Positions 1-9,030 of a stretch of 64,000 bases of DNA are shown here, one piece after another. Made by a program: the position numbers and the translations under genes. How positions within the stretch are numbered: position 1 is the first letter of the stretch; each line of letters opens with the position of its first letter. Source of the stretch: Betaproteobacteria bacterium (GTDB taxonomy: Bacteria; Pseudomonadota; Gammaproteobacteria; Burkholderiales; CAIKXV01); NCBI GenBank assembly GCA_947458265.1, contig CANGYF010000023.1:1-64000 (forward strand), in the 5' to 3' direction. The notes beneath the pieces were generated by a model. That model saw only the letters and a list, made by a program, of their open reading frames with translations. It was not told the DNA's origin and made no database searches.

Positions 1-1503
1 GGAGACGCGCACCGGTTCCGCGGCATTGAGCGGCGACGCGAGCTTGAGCTGTACCTGGTTGCTCGCCACCTGCACGCTGCTGATCGTCACCGCGCTGCCG
101 TTGGTCACGGTGAACTGGCTCGCGGAAGGCAGGTTGTCCATGTCCAGCGCGCGGTCGAAGTACAAGGTGACCACATCGCCCAGCCCGTCGACGCTGGCGT
201 TGAGCAGGCGCACCGCGCTCTGGCTCTCGCGCTGCGTCTGACCCACCGCATTGAGATTGGTGGCACTTTCGATCGCCTGCCGGAAGGCGGTCTGGGTGCT
301 GGCGAAGGCCGTACGGTCGGCCGCGATTTCGCCGCTGACACCAGAGATGTTGACACCACCGACGGTCGGCCGGGCGGCGACCTGATCGATCAGCGTGGTG
401 GCAAGGGCACTGATGCCGGTGGCAGTCAGTGCGTTGTCGCCCAGACCACCGGCCAAAGTCGAGAAGATGTCGCGCGCGATATCGTCACGCAGCGCGTCGC
501 CTGCGCCGGTAGTCGACTGGATCCGGGTGACCAGATCGGTCACCATGTTCGCCACCAGCACTGCGCCCTTCTGCAGATTGAGGCCCGCGCTGCTGCGGGC
601 TGCATCGGTAGACTGCGCGGCGGCGATCGGGTCGAAGGTCAGCAGGTTGATGCCAGAGTCCAGTGCACTCAGGCCAAGCGCCCGGAACACCGCGGCTTCC
701 GCATTGGCCACCGAGCCTGCGCTCGTCACCAGGTCGGCCACCAGCGTGGTGAGCGGCGTCACGACCGTTGCACCTGCGGGGGCCTTCAGGATGCCCTTGA
801 ATTCAAGCCCGGTCGAAATGTCGGTGCCACCGAAGGCGACCAGTGGGCCGCTCGTGCCGCCTGGCAGGGTGAAATTCCCCTGGGCGTCGGTGGTGGTGCT
901 GGGTTCACCCGCGTCGAGCTGGCCGTTGCCGTTGACGTCGATGAAGACGGTCGCGCCACTCACATAGCCATCGATGACCGATCCGCTCACCGGCGCCGGT
1001 GCCGGTGCCGCTGCGCTGCCGCCGGAACTGCTGCCTGCCGCGACTGCTGCCACTCCGACCGCACCGAGCGCGGCCATCCATCCAGTGGATCCGATCACAC
1101 TGCCGGACACGGTACCGGCTGCAGGGGTAGCGCCTGCAGCGGTGGAAGACCCTGCACCGCCGCTGGCAGCGCCGGGCGTGCCTTCGGCCGCAGTCGGAGC
1201 CTGCGCCAGCAGGATGGGCGCGGCGCTCGTGGCGGCCGGCGCGGCCGTGACGACAGCGTCAACAGCCATCGACTCTTTCGATACGCCTTCGGCAAGCTCG
1301 GGCTCTTCCAGGAGCAGGTTCCGGCGCCCAGCCGCTCGTGCCGGTACCGGCGCGGCCACAACCTCGCCGCCCATCGGCAGCCGGTTGGGTACACCTGTTG
1401 CGGCAACCGTGGCCCGGACTCGCGGCGTGGATTCACCAGTGCCCGCCGAAACAGGGGCAGCGGTCTGAGCAGCGGGGCTGGGCGGAACGGTGGGGGTCGT
1501 CAT
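1..1503 (-). CDS. Large repetitive surface adhesin, N-terminal part (partial)
   Basis: An open frame of 501 codons runs from an ATG at 1503 off the left edge. AGGTGA lies just upstream of the ATG. Residues 1-140 are Ala/Pro/Thr-rich. Around 145-170 a hydrophobic Ala/Gly stretch ends in a Ser/Gly run, as in the N-terminal retention region of Bap/LapA-like biofilm adhesins. Next comes an Asp/Asn-rich motif (DVNGNGQLDAGEP), typical of calcium-binding or SdrD-B-like modules. The frame reaches the edge in what looks like the start of a SwmB-type repeat (VTLYFDRALDMDNLPSASQ). The product is probably secreted, most likely by type I secretion, and acts in adhesion or biofilm formation. The C-terminal repeats and secretion signal are outside the window, so the class is inferred from the N-terminal organisation. 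Confidence 0.75.
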   Translation of the reverse strand, partial: MTTPTVPPSPAAQTAAPVSAGTGESTPRVRATVAATGVPNRLPMGGEVVAAPVPARAAGRRNLLLEEPELAEGVSKESMAVDAVVTAAPAATSAAPILLAQAPTAAEGTPGAASGGAGSSTAAGATPAAGTVSGSVIGSTGWMAALGAVGVAAVAAGSSSGGSAAAPAPAPVSGSVIDGYVSGATVFIDVNGNGQLDAGEPSTTTDAQGNFTLPGGTSGPLVAFGGTDISTGLEFKGILKAPAGATVVTPLTTLVADLVTSAGSVANAEAAVFRALGLSALDSGINLLTFDPIAAAQSTDAARSSAGLNLQKGAVLVANMVTDLVTRIQSTTGAGDALRDDIARDIFSTLAGGLGDNALTATGISALATTLIDQVAARPTVGGVNISGVSGEIAADRTAFASTQTAFRQAIESATNLNAVGQTQRESQSAVRLLNASVDGLGDVVTLYFDRALDMDNLPSASQFTVTNGSAVTISSVQVASNQVQLKLASPLNAAEPVRVS

Positions 1504-1653
1504 TGGGTCACCTCGGTCAGGTTGCCGGAAACGGAAACTCAGGCATCGGGGCGCGAAGTCTATTTGCGCCATATTTCGCGCCCGTGACGCTCAAGTGACA
1601 CGACAGGTTCACCACGCAAGTCGGCCGCACCGGCGATGTGGCCTCAGCCGGAG

Positions 1654-1750
1654 CAGGACACGTGCGACGGGGACGTGCGACAGGACACGTGCGACGGGGA
1701 CGTGCGACGGGGAACGTGCGTCAAGGCACGGTGACGGGACACGTGCGACA
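1654..1750. repeat. 27-bp tandem repeat with degenerate flanking copies
   Basis: Two adjacent identical 27-bp units lie at 1654-1680 and 1681-1707. Each holds two copies of the core ACGTGCGAC. Degenerate cores follow near 1712-1720 and 1740-1748. The array lies in the 328-bp gap between the divergently oriented upstream end of the adhesin gene and the stop of the Bug receptor gene. The rest of that gap (1504-1831) shows nothing else I can name apart from the adhesin ribosome binding site. Confidence 0.8.
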
Positions 1751-1831
1751 GCGACGGCAGCCTGGCGAGCGCTGCGTCAGCTGCCGGTGGAGCCGCTGCC
1801 GGTGAATCCGCTTCCTATGAAACCGCGCGGC

Positions 1832-2815
1832 CTACTCGCGCGCGATGCCCGCGGCCTTGACCACCTTCGCCCACTTGACCACCTCGGCCCGCATCAGCGC
1901 CGCGAACTCCTCCGGCGTGCTACCCACCGGTTCGGCGCCGCTGGAGACCAGCCGCTCGCGCGTGCCCGGATCCTGCAGCGCGAACACCACGCCCTTGTGC
2001 AGGCGCGCAACCACCTCCTTCGGCGTGGCGGCGGGCGCGATCATGCCGTACCACTGCACCGCCTCGTAGCCCGGGACGCCCTGCTCGGCGATGGTCGGGA
2101 TCTCGGGTGCGCTCTTCGAACGCGCGGCGCTGGTCACGCCGTAGGCGCGCAGGCGGCCGGACTTCACGTACGACGTGCCGACGATCATGTTGTTGACCAT
2201 CAGCGGCAGGTGGCCGGCGACCACGTCGCCGATGCCGGTGGTCGCGCTCTTGTACGGCACGTGCACCATCTTCAGCCCGGCCATGCTGAGGAACAGTTCC
2301 ATGCTCATGTGCAGGCTGGAGCCGGTGCCCGCCGACGCGAATTCCAGCGTCCCGGGCCGTGCGCGGGCGAAGGCGATCAGCTCCTTCAGGGTGCGCGGCG
2401 GCAGCGAGTTGTTGCCAAGCAGGATGTTCGGCAGCGACACGTACTGGCTGACCGGGGCGAAGTCGCGCACCGGATCGAACGGCAGGTTCCTGGTGATCGC
2501 CGGCTGGATGGTCATGCTGCTGATCGCGGTGAGCAGCGTGTAACCGTCGGGCGCGGAACGGGCCACGAACTCGGTGCCGACGATGGAGCCGGCGCCCGGG
2601 CGGTTTTCGACCAGCACGCGCTGGCCGAAGAATTCATCGAGTTTCGGCGCGACCAGCCGGGTCGTGCCGTCGGTGCCACCGCCCGCACCCGAAGGCACGA
2701 TCAGGCGGATCGGCTTCACCGGGAAATCCTGCTGGGCCGATCCCTCGAGGGCGAGGCTGGCCAGGGCGAGGCCCACCAGACCCGAAACGCTGTGCAGACG
2801 ATGACCGAGTGCCAT
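1832..2815 (-). CDS. Bug/TctC-family tripartite tricarboxylate transporter solute receptor
   Basis: A 327-residue periplasmic binding protein. The ATG at 2815 was chosen because AGGAAGGGGG lies just upstream and a Sec signal peptide follows directly, ending near GSAQQ. The mature protein starts with the family hallmark FPVKPIRLIVPSGAGGGTD and carries NRPGAGSIVG, VHVPYKS and the C-terminal GSTPEEF. Bug receptors deliver carboxylates or other small organic anions to TctAB-type membrane subunits; no TctA or TctB gene is nearby. The substrate cannot be read from the sequence. It is one of seven receptors of this family in the window. Confidence 0.93.
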   Translation of the reverse strand: MALGHRLHSVSGLVGLALASLALEGSAQQDFPVKPIRLIVPSGAGGGTDGTTRLVAPKLDEFFGQRVLVENRPGAGSIVGTEFVARSAPDGYTLLTAISSMTIQPAITRNLPFDPVRDFAPVSQYVSLPNILLGNNSLPPRTLKELIAFARARPGTLEFASAGTGSSLHMSMELFLSMAGLKMVHVPYKSATTGIGDVVAGHLPLMVNNMIVGTSYVKSGRLRAYGVTSAARSKSAPEIPTIAEQGVPGYEAVQWYGMIAPAATPKEVVARLHKGVVFALQDPGTRERLVSSGAEPVGSTPEEFAALMRAEVVKWAKVVKAAGIARE

Positions 2816-3107
2816 GGTGCCCCCTTCCTGCCATCCGGGACGTTGCCGGAATTCGATTGTATGTTTGGCGCACACCCGGCGCCGGGCACCAATGTACAGC
2901 ATGGCTGCGCGATCGGAACCGGTCGCGTGCCCGCAACGGGATTGAGCCGACCCCGTCCGACCCGCTACAGTTGACGGCCCGCCGCTCTGACGAATCGGAA
3001 CTCCCCTGGACTCCCAGCCGCCCGCTGCAGCCGCCCCCGCCACACCCCTGCTCGGCCTCGCACTCGATGCTGAAGCCATCCTCGGCTACGCGTCGATCCA
3101 GTGCGGG

Positions 3108-6100
3108 GTGCCGGTGGTCAGGGCACTCGGGCTGACCAACGCCAGCCATCTGCCGCTCGAAGACCTGCAGGTCGAAGTCGCCTGCAACCCGCCGTTCGCA
3201 CGCGCGGTGACGGTGCGTTTCGACCGCCTGCAGCCGGGCGAGCGCCGGCAACTCTCTCCGCTCGACCTGCAGCCGGACCATGCATTCCTGGCGAACCTGG
3301 GCGAAGCGGTGCAGGCCAGCGTCACCGTCTCAGTGACCGCCGGCGCGCAGGAAATCGCCCGCGTCACCCATTCGGTGGAAGTACTCGCTTACGACCAATG
3401 GGCCGGTACACGGTCCCTACCCGAGCTTCTCGCGGCATTCAGCATGCCGAACGACCCGGCGGTCGATTCGCTGGTCGGCAAGGCTTCGCAGCTGCTGAAG
3501 GCGACCCAGCCGGCGTTGTCGATGAACGGCTACCAGTCGAAGAACCGGGAAGTGGTGTGGCAGCAGGTGTCGGCGCTGTACACGACGCTGTGCAACGAGG
3601 GGCTGCACTATGTCGAGCCGCCGGCCTCGTTCGGCAGCGACGGACAGAAGATCCGCACCCCGGGCCGCATCGTCGAGCACCGGGTGGGCAGTTGCCTGGA
3701 CCTGTCCATGCTGTTCGCGTCCTGCCTGGAGCAGGCGGGCCTCGGCGCGGTGGTGCTGCTGAAGGAAGGCCATGCGTGGATCGGCGCCTGGCTGCACGAC
3801 ACCGCGTTCCCGGATCCGCTGGTCGACGATGTGCAATCGGTACGCAAGCGGGTGGCGAGCGGTGAGCTGCTGGTGTTCGAGACCACCGGCGTCGCGCAGC
3901 ATCCGGCGCAGCGGCCTTCGCTGCGCATTGCACTGGAGCAGGGGCAGGGCTACCTCGCCGATGGCGGGCAGTTCCTGTATGCGATCGACATCCGGCGCGC
4001 GCGCGCGCTCCACATCCGTCCACTGCCTTCGCGCGCGATGGCGGCTGCCGGCGACGGCGCCGCAGGCGACCCGACGGCCGCGGCTGGCAGCCGGGGCGGT
4101 GCCACAGCCGGTGCTACGACCGCCGCCATCGAGCCCATGCCCGACCTGCCCCCGCTCGACCCGGCACTGCTGAAGATCGTCGACGCCGGTCCCGACGACA
4201 CGCCCGAGGGCCGGCTGTCGAAATGGAAGTCGAAGCTGCTCGACCTGACCCTGCGCAACCGGCTGCTCAACTTCAAGCCGTCGAAGTCGACACTGCGCAT
4301 CGCCGCACCCGACCTCGCCGCGCTGGAGGATGCGCTGTCCGACGGCAGCGAGTTCCGGCTGCGCGCCGAGCCGGAGATCATGGACGGCAAGGATCCGCGC
4401 TCGTCCGAGGTCCATCGCAACCGCACCGGCCAGACGCCCTGGGACGAGATGGCACGCGGCGCGCTGGCCGACCGCGAACTGCTGGTCAGGCTCTCGCCCG
4501 AGGACCTGAACGCCACGTTGACCAACCTGTTCCGAAAGGCGCGCGAAGGCCTGGAGGAAGGGGGTGCGAACACGCTGTTCCTCGCATTCGGCCTGCTGCG
4601 CTGGACCGATACCGAACGTGCGGAGGCCTCCCACCTCGCGCCGATCCTGCTGGTGCCAGTGACGCTGCTGCGCCAGTCGGTGCGCTCCGGCTTCCGGCTG
4701 GTGCGCCACGACGACGATGCGATCGTCAATCCGACGCTGCTGCAGATGATGCGGCTGCGCGAGGAGATCCGCATCGGCGACCTGGGCAGCCTCGGCAGCA
4801 CCGCCAGTGCCAGCGCTGGCGCGGGTGCCGGTGCCGAAGCCCTGCCCACCGACGACAAGGGCATCGACGTCGCGCGCCTGCTCCAGGCGTTCCGCCTGGC
4901 GGTGACCGAGCTGAAACAGTGGGAGGTGCTGGACGAAGCGCACCTCGGCCTGTTCTCGTTCACCAAGTACCTGATGTGGAAGGACCTGCAGGACCGCACC
5001 GCGCAGCTCAAGGCCAACCGCGTGGTGCAGCACCTGATCGACCGTCCGGGCGAGGCGTTCGCGCGCGACGAGGCACTGCCCGGGCTGGAAAGGCTGGACC
5101 AGACCTACGCGCCGCACGACATCCTGGCGCCGCTGATCGCCGACTCGTCGCAGCTGAAAGCCATCTGCACCATCGATGCCGGCCGCGACCTCGTGCTGGA
5201 AGGCCCGCCCGGTACCGGCAAGAGCCAGACCATCACCAACCTGATCGCGCACCTGCTGGCGAAGGGCCGCACCGTGCTGTTCGTGTCGGAGAAACTGGCA
5301 GCGCTCGAAGTGGTGCATCGGCGGCTGGAACAGATCGGCCTCGGTCCGTTCTGCCTCGAGCTGCATTCGGCGAAGGCGAAGAAGGCCGAGATCGTACGCG
5401 CGCTCGGGGCGACGCTCGACATCGCGGCACAGAAGCCATCGGACGAGTGGCAGCGCGAGGCCGACCGGCTCGGTACGCTGCGGCAGTCACTCAACGGGTT
5501 GGTCGATGCGCTGCATCGCGGGTATCCGAACGGGCTCACGGTATACGAAGCGGTCGGCAGCTGCATCGCTGCGCAAGCGCGCGCCGATGCAGCACCCGCC
5601 TCGCCGATGTCCTGGCCCGATGCGCAGGTACATGACCGGGAAGCGCTCGACACGCTGCGCGAGCTGTCGCGCCGGATGGCATCGCTGGCCGACCCGGTCG
5701 GCGGGTTCGAAGGCGGCGTCGCCCGCCATCCGCTCGCCGCGATCGGCCACACCGAATGGAGCCCGGGCTGGCAGGACGACCTGCTCGCCGCAGTGCGAAC
5801 GCTGAAGGCGGCGATCGCCACCTTCGAGGGCCACGTACAGGCAGTCGGCGCCCACCTGAAGCTCGCAGGCAGCGGGCTGTCGATGGACGGCTGGCGCTGC
5901 CTCGATACGCTCGCCGAAAGCCTGCTCGCTGCACCCGCAGTGCCGGCTGGCCTCGCCCGCGCGGCGCACGATGCGGGCGTGCGCGCGCGCATCCAGGTGC
6001 TGGTCAAGTGCGGCCAGGCGCGCAACGCGCACTGGGCGGCGCTCGGCCCCGGCTGGACGCCGCTGCTGGCGAAGCTCGACGCCGTCGAACTGCAGGCGGA

Positions 6101-8411
6101 GTGGTCGCGGGCAAGCGCCACCTGGTGGCCGAAATCGGCGCTGGACAAGCGCGCGATCCGCAAGCGCCTGGCGGCGCTGCGCGGCGACGGCGTGCCGCCC
6201 GCGGACGACGCCATCGCGGCGCTGTTCGAACCGCTCGCCTCGGTAAACGAGGAAGACCGGATGCTGGGATCGATGCAGGCCGATGCCCAGGTGCTGCTGC
6301 AGGAACACTACGACGGCCTCGCCACCGACTGGTCGGCGATCGCCGGCCATGAACGATGGGCACAGCAGTTCGCCGACGCCGTGACCCGGGTCGCCGGCAG
6401 CGATGCGGCCCGGGCGGACGCGCTGCGTGCCGCGCTGCAGCCGCTGGTGGCCGAGAACCGCGCGCTGCTGCGGCCCGATGGCGCGCTGGGCAAGGCACTG
6501 GCCGGGCAACGCGAGGCCTGGCGCGAACTGGACCGTGCACTGCAGGCGGTGGAAGCGCTGGCGGGCACCGCATTCGAGGGCGGCGCGGCATCGTCGGGCA
6601 TGGCCGGTGCAGCCGGCGCGCCCGAGGGCGCCTTCGAACACATTCGCGGCACCCTCGCCTCCTGGGTCGCAGCACAGCGCCGACTGCAGCCCTGGTGCCA
6701 GTGGCGCAAGGTACGCGCGCAGGCGATGGCGCATGGACTGCAGGGCCTGGTGTCGACGCTCGAGGCGGGCGCAGTGCCACTCGCCTCGGTCGCCGGCCAC
6801 TTCGAATACAGCTACCGCCACTGGTGGGTGAAGAAGATCATCGACGGCGAGCCGGTGCTGCGCGGCTTCTCCAGCGCCGACCATACGCGCTGCATCCTCG
6901 AGTTCCGCGAGGCCGACGCGCGCTTCCAGACGCTCACCCAGGACTACATCGCCGCGAAGCTCGCCGCCGCCGTACCCTGGTCAGGCCTGTCGCTGCCGGG
7001 TGCGGATGCCGAACTCGGCCGGCTGCGCCGCGAGATGCAGAAGCAGCGCCGGCACCTGCCGATCCGACAGCTGGTGCAATCGCTGCCGACGCTGCTGCCG
7101 CGGCTCAAGCCCTGCCTGCTGATGTCACCGCTGTCGGTCGCCCAGTACCTCGACGCCGGCTACGCCGCGTTCGATCTGATCGTGTTCGATGAGGCCTCGC
7201 AGATCACCGTCTGGGACGCCGTCGGCGCGATCGCCCGCGGCCGCCAGCTGGTGGTGGTCGGCGACCCGAAGCAGCTGCCACCGACCAACTTCTTCAACAA
7301 GTCCACCGACAACGACGACGCGACCACCGACGAGGAGCAGGTCGAGGACCTCGAGAGCATCCTCGACGAGTGCCTCGGCGCCGGCATGAACCGAAGCAGC
7401 CTGCAGTGGCACTACCGCAGCCGGCACGAGAGCCTGATCGCATTCAGCAACGTCACCTATTACGAATCGAGCCTGGTCACCTTCCCGTCGCCGGTCACCA
7501 GCGACGCCGCAGTGCGCTACGAGAAGGTCGACGGCGTGTACGACCGCGGCGGCTCGCGCACCAACCGCATCGAGGCCGAGGCGGTCGTCGATGCGATCGA
7601 GCGGCACTACCTGGACGCATCGGCTGCCAGCGACGCCCGGCCGCGGTCCATCGGCGTGGTGACCTTCAACCAGCCGCAGCAGGCGCTGATCGAGACGCTG
7701 CTGGACCAGCGGCGCAGCCGCAGCGCCGAGCTCGACCGCGCGATCTCGGCCGCCAGCAACGAACCGCTGTTCATCAAGAACCTAGAGAACGTGCAGGGCG
7801 ACGAGCGCGACGTGATCTGCTTCTCGACCACCTTCGGCCTGGACGCCGCGGGGCGTATGACGATGAACTTCGGGCCGCTCAACGGCGAAGGCGGCCATCG
7901 CCGGCTGAACGTGGCGATCACCCGCGCGCGCGAAGCGGTGCGCATCTTCAGCTCGCTCGACCCGGCGCAGATCGACACCTCGAAAGTGCGCGCCGCGGGC
8001 GTGCGCGACCTCAAGCACTACCTCGACTTCGCGATCAAGGGGCCGCGCGCGCTGCTCGCGCAGTCCACGCCCACCGGACGCGAGCCGGAGAGCCCGTTCG
8101 AGCGCGCGGTGATGCAGGCGCTGCGCGAGCGCGGCTGGGACGTGCATCCGCAGGTCGGATGCTCCGGCTACCGGATCGACCTGGCGGTGGTGGACCCGGC
8201 CGCGCCCGGGCGCTACCTGCTGGGCATCGAATGCGACGGCCGCACGTACCACTCCGGGGCCACTGCCCGCGACCGCGACCGGCTACGGCAGTTCGTGCTG
8301 GAGAACCTCGGCTGGAAGATCGCGCGCGTATGGTCGACCGACTGGTGGCGAGATCCGGAAGGCGAGATGCAGAAGCTCCTTGCTTCGCTGGATGGTCTGG
8401 TCGCCCGCTAG
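3108..8411 (+). CDS. Giant DUF4011/DUF3320 SF1 helicase with transglutaminase-like and nuclease domains (Hhe-like)
   Basis: 1767 codons from GTG 3108. Conserved N-terminal sequence continues upstream in frame to a stop at 2988, so the real start may be CTG 3006 (34 residues longer). Residues 190-235 look transglutaminase-like, with Cys196 in GSCLDLSM, His222 in GHAWIGAW and Asp231. A DUF4011 segment (KWKSKLLDLTLRNRLLNF) follows near 370. SF1 helicase motifs follow: Walker A GPPGTGKSQT (about 699), FDEASQ (about 1359), GDPKQLPPT, the pair HYRSRHESL and NVQGDERDVI, and NVAITRARE (about 1600). The last 80 residues form a Vsr/MTES_1575-like nuclease (RIDLAVV...LGIECDGRTYHSG). Proteins of this layout were reported as an antiviral system (DUF4011-helicase-Vsr, Hhe). 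Defence is the likely role; substrate and trigger are unknown. The gene is monocistronic. Confidence 0.85.
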   Translation: MPVVRALGLTNASHLPLEDLQVEVACNPPFARAVTVRFDRLQPGERRQLSPLDLQPDHAFLANLGEAVQASVTVSVTAGAQEIARVTHSVEVLAYDQWAGTRSLPELLAAFSMPNDPAVDSLVGKASQLLKATQPALSMNGYQSKNREVVWQQVSALYTTLCNEGLHYVEPPASFGSDGQKIRTPGRIVEHRVGSCLDLSMLFASCLEQAGLGAVVLLKEGHAWIGAWLHDTAFPDPLVDDVQSVRKRVASGELLVFETTGVAQHPAQRPSLRIALEQGQGYLADGGQFLYAIDIRRARALHIRPLPSRAMAAAGDGAAGDPTAAAGSRGGATAGATTAAIEPMPDLPPLDPALLKIVDAGPDDTPEGRLSKWKSKLLDLTLRNRLLNFKPSKSTLRIAAPDLAALEDALSDGSEFRLRAEPEIMDGKDPRSSEVHRNRTGQTPWDEMARGALADRELLVRLSPEDLNATLTNLFRKAREGLEEGGANTLFLAFGLLRWTDTERAEASHLAPILLVPVTLLRQSVRSGFRLVRHDDDAIVNPTLLQMMRLREEIRIGDLGSLGSTASASAGAGAGAEALPTDDKGIDVARLLQAFRLAVTELKQWEVLDEAHLGLFSFTKYLMWKDLQDRTAQLKANRVVQHLIDRPGEAFARDEALPGLERLDQTYAPHDILAPLIADSSQLKAICTIDAGRDLVLEGPPGTGKSQTITNLIAHLLAKGRTVLFVSEKLAALEVVHRRLEQIGLGPFCLELHSAKAKKAEIVRALGATLDIAAQKPSDEWQREADRLGTLRQSLNGLVDALHRGYPNGLTVYEAVGSCIAAQARADAAPASPMSWPDAQVHDREALDTLRELSRRMASLADPVGGFEGGVARHPLAAIGHTEWSPGWQDDLLAAVRTLKAAIATFEGHVQAVGAHLKLAGSGLSMDGWRCLDTLAESLLAAPAVPAGLARAAHDAGVRARIQVLVKCGQARNAHWAALGPGWTPLLAKLDAVELQAEWSRASATWWPKSALDKRAIRKRLAALRGDGVPPADDAIAALFEPLASVNEEDRMLGSMQADAQVLLQEHYDGLATDWSAIAGHERWAQQFADAVTRVAGSDAARADALRAALQPLVAENRALLRPDGALGKALAGQREAWRELDRALQAVEALAGTAFEGGAASSGMAGAAGAPEGAFEHIRGTLASWVAAQRRLQPWCQWRKVRAQAMAHGLQGLVSTLEAGAVPLASVAGHFEYSYRHWWVKKIIDGEPVLRGFSSADHTRCILEFREADARFQTLTQDYIAAKLAAAVPWSGLSLPGADAELGRLRREMQKQRRHLPIRQLVQSLPTLLPRLKPCLLMSPLSVAQYLDAGYAAFDLIVFDEASQITVWDAVGAIARGRQLVVVGDPKQLPPTNFFNKSTDNDDATTDEEQVEDLESILDECLGAGMNRSSLQWHYRSRHESLIAFSNVTYYESSLVTFPSPVTSDAAVRYEKVDGVYDRGGSRTNRIEAEAVVDAIERHYLDASAASDARPRSIGVVTFNQPQQALIETLLDQRRSRSAELDRAISAASNEPLFIKNLENVQGDERDVICFSTTFGLDAAGRMTMNFGPLNGEGGHRRLNVAITRAREAVRIFSSLDPAQIDTSKVRAAGVRDLKHYLDFAIKGPRALLAQSTPTGREPESPFERAVMQALRERGWDVHPQVGCSGYRIDLAVVDPAAPGRYLLGIECDGRTYHSGATARDRDRLRQFVLENLGWKIARVWSTDWWRDPEGEMQKLLASLDGLVAR

Positions 8412-9030
8412 CGGCAACAGATGACCATGGCGCGCGGGTGCGCGACTGTGGGGCAATGGCTCCATCCTGCGCCATCGACGCTTACAGCGACCTTTCCACC
8501 CGCGTTACACGGCCGGGCGCAGCCTGGCCACACCGGCTCAGCCGTCGCCCTTCGGAAACTGCATCACCAGCACTTCCGCACCGAGCCGCCCGGCATTGAT
8601 CGAGCGTGCCACCCGAGCCTGTTGCAAGTAACGTCGTCCCTGTACCATCAGCGGCTCGACGGTATCCGAGATCTTTCCCGCAGCGCTCCGTCTGCCCCAG
8701 CCCAAGCTCCGTCGCACCCGACGGGTCGAACCTTCGACTGAAGACCCAATGCCAGAAACGTCCGTCCGCAACACGAGAAACAAGCTCGCCAAGGTCTATG
8801 GCCTGGGCATCCTGGCCTTCACGGTCATCGTCGGTTTCATCACCCTTCTGGCCAAGTTCATCGCGAGCGTCGCAACCTGACGTGAGGCAAGGGCGCCAGA
8901 CGCGCCTCGCGCTCGTATACAGGGGCGGGACATGGGCGAGCGACGGGCTGCATGGGACTGCTCCGGACATGCGCTGCGCCGCGTGCGAGGTGCCTTCGCG
9001 ACAAGCAACCTCGTGCCTGCCGCGCAAGAC
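8412..9030. other. Gap with one small candidate gene
   Basis: The 619 bases between the helicase stop and the WYL regulator stop hold the small membrane-peptide ORF described separately (8749-8880). Otherwise I see only short overlapping open frames on both strands with no recognisable motif. Confidence 0.5.
8749..8880 (+). CDS. Putative 43-residue single-span membrane peptide
   Basis: ATG at 8749, TGA at 8878. The first 17 residues are polar and basic (MPETSVRNTRNKLAKVYG). They are followed by one strongly hydrophobic segment of about 20 residues (LGILAFTVIVGFITLLAKF) and a short tail. This is the layout of a small inner-membrane protein with a cytoplasmic N-terminus. A weak GAAG lies about 8 bases upstream of the ATG. 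No family is recognised and the neighbours give no functional hint. It could be a chance ORF. Confidence 0.4.
   Translation: MPETSVRNTRNKLAKVYGLGILAFTVIVGFITLLAKFIASVAT

Noticed and set aside
1654-1750. CRISPR-like array
   Set aside because: Repeats are directly adjacent with no unique spacers and no cas genes nearby.
3417-5366. 649-codon open frame on the minus strand inside the giant helicase gene
   Set aside because: It is a GC-rich shadow of the plus-strand gene, with low-complexity Gln/Arg/Val content and no domain.
8538-8792. Minus-strand 84-codon frame with a coherent-looking end (GRRYLQQARVARSINAGRLG)
   Set aside because: No family recognised, start poorly supported, and it overlaps the start of the small membrane-peptide ORF at 8749 on the other strand. 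Not enough to call a gene.
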